Below are positions 60,320 to 64,000 of a stretch of DNA of 64,000 bases, piece after piece. A program made the translations under genes and the position numbers. Origin of the DNA: Lysinibacillus sp. BPa_S21 (GTDB lineage Bacteria; Bacillota; Bacilli; Bacillales_A; Planococcaceae); assembly GCF_023337795.1 (NCBI RefSeq), contig NZ_JALIRS010000001.1, positions 248,001 through 312,000 of the forward strand, in the 5' to 3' direction. The notes below the pieces were generated by a model, which was not told the DNA's origin, searched no databases, and saw only the letters and a program-made list of their open reading frames with translations. Position 1 is the stretch's first letter; every line of letters starts with the position of its first letter.

Positions 60320-61057
60320 ATGTATAGTTTAATGTCGAAAATAAGCCAAATCATTAGTGAACCAATTACCATTTTTCTAAATTCCTATGAACATTCCCCA
60401 TTCATTATTGCGATTTTACTTGGATTAATAGGCGCTTTAGCACCTTGTCAATTAACAGGGAATATGAGTGCGATCACTTTTTATGGAAGTCGAACATTGC
60501 AAATGAAAAACAATTGGCAAGAAATTGTGTTTTTTATGCTAGGGAAAGTCGTTGTATTTAGTGTAATAGGTATATTCGCGTGGCTATTCGGTCAGTCCTT
60601 TGAAACTGGAATGACAAAGTATTTTCCTATGTTTCGCAAAGCGATTGGCCCGATTATGCTCGTAACAGGACTCGTACTAATTGGCGTTTTAAAATTAAAA
60701 TTTCTGAATCGAATATCTACCTATATTCCGTCAGTTATAAATGAGGGGAAATTGGGTTCCTTTCTGATGGGTGCTAGTTTTTCCATTGCCTTTTGCCCTA
60801 CGATGTTTGTACTATTTTTCGTCTGGTTAATGCCAACAGTTGCAACTTCTTCGTATGGACTAATTTTGCCAGCCATTTTTGGTATAGCTACTTCCGGGCC
60901 ACTTCTAGTGATGCTAGGGCTTATTCATTTATTTGGCGCAAAAAGATTCATTATGCGCACAAGCATGAGAATGGGGAGAGTAATTCAAAACGTAGCGGGT
61001 GTTATTCTAATTTTTATCGGCATATCGGATACGATTACATACTGGGGATTGTATTAA
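60320..61057 (+). CDS. CcdA/SafE-like membrane protein
   Basis: A 245-residue membrane protein with six to seven helices arranged as two halves. Each half opens with a cysteine-proline motif: ALAPCQLTG (Cys43) and AFCPTMFVLFF. This resembles the DsbD/CcdA transmembrane thiol-electron carrier and the related TauE/SafE ('UreH-like') sulphite-exporter family. Located after the multicopper oxidase, it might deliver electrons or move copper, but no direct evidence shows that. The ATG at 60320 follows AGAAGGTG. Confidence 0.72.
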   Translation: MYSLMSKISQIISEPITIFLNSYEHSPFIIAILLGLIGALAPCQLTGNMSAITFYGSRTLQMKNNWQEIVFFMLGKVVVFSVIGIFAWLFGQSFETGMTKYFPMFRKAIGPIMLVTGLVLIGVLKLKFLNRISTYIPSVINEGKLGSFLMGASFSIAFCPTMFVLFFVWLMPTVATSSYGLILPAIFGIATSGPLLVMLGLIHLFGAKRFIMRTSMRMGRVIQNVAGVILIFIGISDTITYWGLY

Positions 61058-61291
61058 ATAGGAAGGAACACCTTTGAAAAAACGAAAACACATCTAAAAA
61101 AGGTAGTGTAATAAAATATATAATAGTGATATTTACTTTTAATATTTCTCATTTCTTCGTTTACAGTAACCACCTCTTTTATATGGTTACAAAGGAGAAA
61201 AGCGAAATTTTTTGATTTCAATAATGATAACATCCTTTTAGGTATAATAGAGTGACATTTCTTTTAAACATATATAGAAAGAGTGAAAAAA

Positions 61292-61615
61292 ATGATTGGT
61301 GCAATATTATTATTTATCCTCGCAGGTATTGGCGAAATTGGAGGGGGCTATTTAATTTGGCTTTGGTTAAGAGATGGTAAACCCTTTTATTGGGGAATAA
61401 TGGGTGGGATTGCGTTGGCTTTGTATGGAGTTGTCGCTACTTTTCAATCCTTCCCAACCTTCGGAAGAGTCTACGCTGCCTATGGAGGGGTCTTTATTGT
61501 CCTTTCTATTTTGTGGGGCTGGGGAATTGACGGAGAAAAGCCAGACGTCTTGGATTGGGTTGGCGCATGCATTTGTTTGATTGGTGTTATGGTGATTCTA
61601 TTACCTCGTTCATGA
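61292..61615 (+). CDS. ynfA: YnfA-family (UPF0060) small membrane protein
   Basis: A 107-residue protein with four helices, similar in size and layout to the drug/metabolite superfamily. The family signatures [20 protein letters not shown] and [20 protein letters not shown] and the C-terminal [15 protein letters not shown] are all present. The transport role in enterobacteria is known only for a few members. ATG 61292 fits AGAAAGAG better than the GTG at 61283. The gap before it (61058-61291) contains no gene. Confidence 0.9.
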   Translation: MIGAILLFILAGIGEIGGGYLIWLWLRDGKPFYWGIMGGIALALYGVVATFQSFPTFGRVYAAYGGVFIVLSILWGWGIDGEKPDVLDWVGACICLIGVMVILLPRS

Positions 61616-61617
61616 GT

Positions 61618-61713
61618 GGGAGAAAAGTTGAATTTAAAAAAGAGCTCCCTAAAACAGTAGTAGGAAAAATCCTAACAAGAACTTTAGTTGAAGAGGAACA
61701 ATTACAAAGATGA
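61618..61713 (+). pseudogene. 3' remnant of an acyl-CoA ligase gene
   Basis: In one frame this stretch reads KVEFKKELPKTVVGKILTRT, then LVEEEQLQR and a stop. LPKTVVGKILRR-L is the strongly conserved end of AMP-binding acyl-CoA/fatty-acid ligases, including the catalytic lysine region. The rest of the gene is absent: ynfA lies directly upstream. It is a decayed fragment and non-functional. The remaining bases to the next gene show nothing. Confidence 0.65.
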
Positions 61714-61842
61714 AGGACTTTTAGAAATTGAAGCGAATAGCTAATAGATAGGCTAAAAATGTTTGGAGGTCATCATTTTGCTACTTTATTGTTGATATCT
61801 ATCATCTACCTAAAAATGAATAGATAATTTAGGAGCTGATAG

Positions 61843-62258
61843 ATGATGAGATACAAAAATACGCTTGTTGGAATTACTTCTGATATGTTGAATGGCTTTT
61901 TTGTTGATTGGCCGAATCCACCAAATTCGCAAACTCACTTAAAACTGCTAACTAACAGCAGTAAAGTGGTCATTGCTTTAGATGATCATACGAAGCAAGT
62001 AGTTGGATTTATAACAGCGATTAGCGACGGAGTTCTATCTCCTACATTCCGTTTCTTGAAGTATTGCCAGCGTATAAAAATAAAGGAATCGGCAAGGAAT
62101 TAGTCAAACAAATATTACAAGAGCTTGATGATATTTACATGGTTGATTTGTGTTGTGACGATGACATAGTTCCTTATTATGAGGAATTTGGGATGATAAA
62201 ATCTAACGGCATGCTCGTCAGAAATTACGCAATGCAGTCTGGAATTTCAAACAAATAA
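61843..62258 (+). pseudogene. GNAT acetyltransferase disrupted by a one-base deletion
   Basis: Frame one gives MRYKNTLVGIT to VVGFITAISDGVLS; frame two continues LEVLPAYKNKGIGKELVKQI to MVDLCCDDDIVPYYEEFGM. Around 62040 the sequence TCT-CCTACATTCCG needs one extra base (TCT-GCC-TAC-ATT-CCG) to join them into the intact GNAT core, whose acetyl-CoA motif is KNKGIGKEL. AGGAGCTGA precedes the ATG. It is a recent single-base frameshift or a sequencing error. Confidence 0.8.
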
Positions 62259-62266
62259 ATAGAATG

Positions 62267-62297
62267 AAAAACGCTTGGCTAATTTCCAAGCGTTTTT
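62267..62297. terminator. Bidirectional terminator
   Basis: AAAAACGCTTGG and CCAAGCGTTTTT form a perfect stem between the convergent GNAT and methyltransferase genes. Confidence 0.9.
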
Positions 62298-62326
62298 CTG
62301 TCCAAAAAATTTTTTCATGATGATTG

Positions 62327-63085
62327 TCATTTTTTTAAAGCAACAAAACGTAGTCTACAATAATCCGCAACCCATTGATGATTTTGATATAATTTTGGTT
62401 TTAATAATTCTTCACATTTTACATAAATTTGTTCTTTTTCAGATTCTGATAAATGTTGAAGCATATTATGACTGAACATCTCTAACCAATTCCTTAGTCC
62501 ATCCTCACCCTGAAGCGGTGTTGGGCGCTCATAGAGTGTAATCATTTCAACTGTAAATCCAGCGCTTTCCAACTTCGACTGATATTCTTCTAAAGTTGGA
62601 AAATACCACGGGAAATAGTCTTCAATATAAGGTAGTTTATATGCCTCCATACTTTTTTGAAGGGCCCAAACAATAGAAGCAATATTACCGTGTCCACCCA
62701 TTTCAGCGACGAATCGGCCACCTTGCTTAAGTGCGTTGTAAATATTTTGAATGACTTCATCAGGCTGTTTCATCCAATGTAACGCTGCGTTTGAAAAGAC
62801 TGCATCGAATTGATTTGTCATATGAAGCGCTGTTGCGTCCATTGTTTGAAATGTAATGTTTGGGTATTTTTGCTGTGCAGTGATAATCATATCATGGGAA
62901 GCATCAATCCCTTGAACATGGGTACCATGAGCAGCAATTTCATGAGCTAAATCACCAGTGCCACAGCCTACATCTAAAATCCCTTCATTTTTTTGTGGTG
63001 CAAGCAAATCCACTAAGCTGCCTCCAAATTTTGAAACAAAGTCATGCTTTTGATCATATAATTGGGCATTCCATTTTGTTGTCAT
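62327..63085 (-). CDS. SAM-dependent class I methyltransferase
   Basis: A 252-residue cytoplasmic enzyme: motif I ILDVGCGTGDL (36-46), the acidic GIDASHDM, then FDAVFSNAALHWMKQP, a signature common in trans-aconitate methyltransferase-like proteins, and GGRFVAEMGGHGN. AAAGGAGATGAGG precedes the ATG. It is related in fold, not closely in sequence, to the defective methyltransferase at 22.9 kb. Substrate unknown. Confidence 0.88.
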   Translation of the reverse strand: MTTKWNAQLYDQKHDFVSKFGGSLVDLLAPQKNEGILDVGCGTGDLAHEIAAHGTHVQGIDASHDMIITAQQKYPNITFQTMDATALHMTNQFDAVFSNAALHWMKQPDEVIQNIYNALKQGGRFVAEMGGHGNIASIVWALQKSMEAYKLPYIEDYFPWYFPTLEEYQSKLESAGFTVEMITLYERPTPLQGEDGLRNWLEMFSHNMLQHLSESEKEQIYVKCEELLKPKLYQNHQWVADYCRLRFVALKK

Positions 63086-63273
63086 TGTCCCTCATCTCCT
63101 TTGTTTGAGCATAACAGAGAGTTTAATCGAACAGAAATGCGTAAAATGATCAGTTTTGATTCCGAATTGGAATATATGGTGGGGTGTCCGTTTAACATTT
63201 GTTTTGGTGAACGTAGGTTTTTTAGTTTAGTCATAATTAGATTATATGACTATGCCGTGAGGAGAGGAATAGA

Positions 63274-64000
63274 ATGCAAAGGAGTATACCTAAAATAATC
63301 AAGTTTAGTTTGATAATTGCTTTGTTTATTGTTTTACTTTGGGTGTTTTTCCCTACATGGACACCACACATTAAGGGGGAGCATAGCATAAGTACGATGG
63401 AACAAGTTGAAATTAATGGAGCAGAACATGAAATTATGATTCGAGGAGTAGATGCAAGCAATCCAATACTAATTTTTGTTCATGGTGGCCCAGCTTGCTC
63501 CGAAATTCCCTACGTAAGGAAATATCAAAAAGACCTTGAAAAGCAATTTACCATTGTACATTATGATCAGCGTGGCAGTGGAAAATCCTATCACTTTTTT
63601 GAAGACTATTCAAACCTAACCACTGACTTGTTGGTTGAGGATTTGCTGGCATTAACTGATTATATTTCGGAGAAGTTTAACCAAGAAAAGGTTTTATTAA
63701 TCGGGCATTCATTTGGTACTTATATTGGAATGCGAGCTGTCGCTGAAGCACCCGAGAAATATTATGCATATATAGGTATTGGGCAAGTAGCCAATACGGT
63801 TCAAAGTGAGTTGGATAGTTTAGAATTTATAATGGAACAGGCCAAACTAGAAGGAAATTTGGATGATGTGGAAAGATTAAAGCTTCTTCAACGATCGATA
63901 GAACAGGGAGAAGAACATACACCGAGAAATCTTGTACGTAAATATGGAGGTGCGACGAGACTTATTAATGATAATAGGGATTATCAAAGAGGATTTCTTT
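63274..64000 (+). CDS. Alpha/beta hydrolase, membrane-anchored, cut by the window end
   Basis: At least 242 residues, continuing past the window. A hydrophobic N-terminal anchor (SLIIALFIVLLWVFFPTW) is followed by an alpha/beta-hydrolase fold. The oxyanion motif is VHGGPACSEIPY, then HYDQRGSGKSY, and the nucleophile elbow GHSFGTYIG with the serine. The HGGP and DQRGSGKS forms are those of proline-iminopeptidase-type enzymes. GAGGAGAGG precedes the ATG. It is divergent from the methyltransferase gene. Confidence 0.85.
   Translation, partial: MQRSIPKIIKFSLIIALFIVLLWVFFPTWTPHIKGEHSISTMEQVEINGAEHEIMIRGVDASNPILIFVHGGPACSEIPYVRKYQKDLEKQFTIVHYDQRGSGKSYHFFEDYSNLTTDLLVEDLLALTDYISEKFNQEKVLLIGHSFGTYIGMRAVAEAPEKYYAYIGIGQVANTVQSELDSLEFIMEQAKLEGNLDDVERLKLLQRSIEQGEEHTPRNLVRKYGGATRLINDNRDYQRGFL

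Overview
The window looks like chromosomal DNA of a low-GC, spore-forming Bacillales species, most likely Lysinibacillus or a close relative. I infer this from the AT-rich sequence, strong AGGAGG-type ribosome binding sites, spore-associated genes (CotZ-like, YppG-like, YjcZ-like), an S-layer-homology metallopeptidase and Fur-type iron regulation. No rRNA, tRNA, CRISPR array, prophage or complete insertion sequence was seen.

Layout. 0-6 kb: a fused compatible-solute ABC permease/binding protein, a surface lipoprotein, a solitary SUKH-type protein, a TetR-controlled pair of small multidrug resistance proteins, and a CotZ-like coat protein. 6.2-12.8 kb: the most unusual coding block. It holds an ATP-grasp/Mur-ligase fusion (cyanophycin-synthetase-like order), a divergent stand-alone ATP-grasp ligase and two paralogous MurF-like ligases. 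A secreted two-domain NlpC/P60 protein follows, convergent. 14-24 kb: TetR/DUF5367 pair, a cobalamin riboswitch in front of a 40-codon ORF, a strongly structured intergenic element, a PepSY membrane protein, a DesK/DesR-like two-component pair, a DUF418 protein, an MBL-fold hydrolase with its TetR regulator, a methyltransferase without a start codon, and YppG.

25-37.5 kb is an iron region. A ferredoxin-NADP reductase-like flavoprotein is divergent from a four-gene ferric-siderophore ABC operon across a Fur box. A second Fur box precedes efeO-efeB-efeU. Between them sits a NERD-domain gene flanked on both sides by arrays of a degenerate ~42-bp repeat (including a 65-bp exact repeat), then a MarR-MFS pair. 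37.7-41.4 kb is decayed accessory DNA: a YjcZ gene bracketed by a ~155-bp duplication, immunity-like genes (DUF6584, SUKH with an in-frame TGA), and a broken DUF1569 gene.

41.5-64 kb: M13 peptidase with SLH domains, an aminoglycoside-phosphotransferase-like kinase, a 5'-truncated IS110 element, a pentapeptide-repeat protein, a TetR-FtsX-ABC module of different base composition, two short intergenic repeat arrays, a YtrA-type ABC operon with a 34-bp palindromic operator, a LysR regulator, a copper-type module (OmpR response regulator, sensor kinase, multicopper oxidase lipoprotein, CcdA-like membrane protein), YnfA, remnants of an acyl-CoA ligase and a frameshifted GNAT, a methyltransferase and a truncated alpha/beta hydrolase running off the end.

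The best candidates for undescribed biology are the ATP-grasp/Mur-ligase cluster, the repeat-flanked NERD gene, the cobalamin riboswitch with its tiny ORF, and the multi-hairpin element at 16.6 kb.
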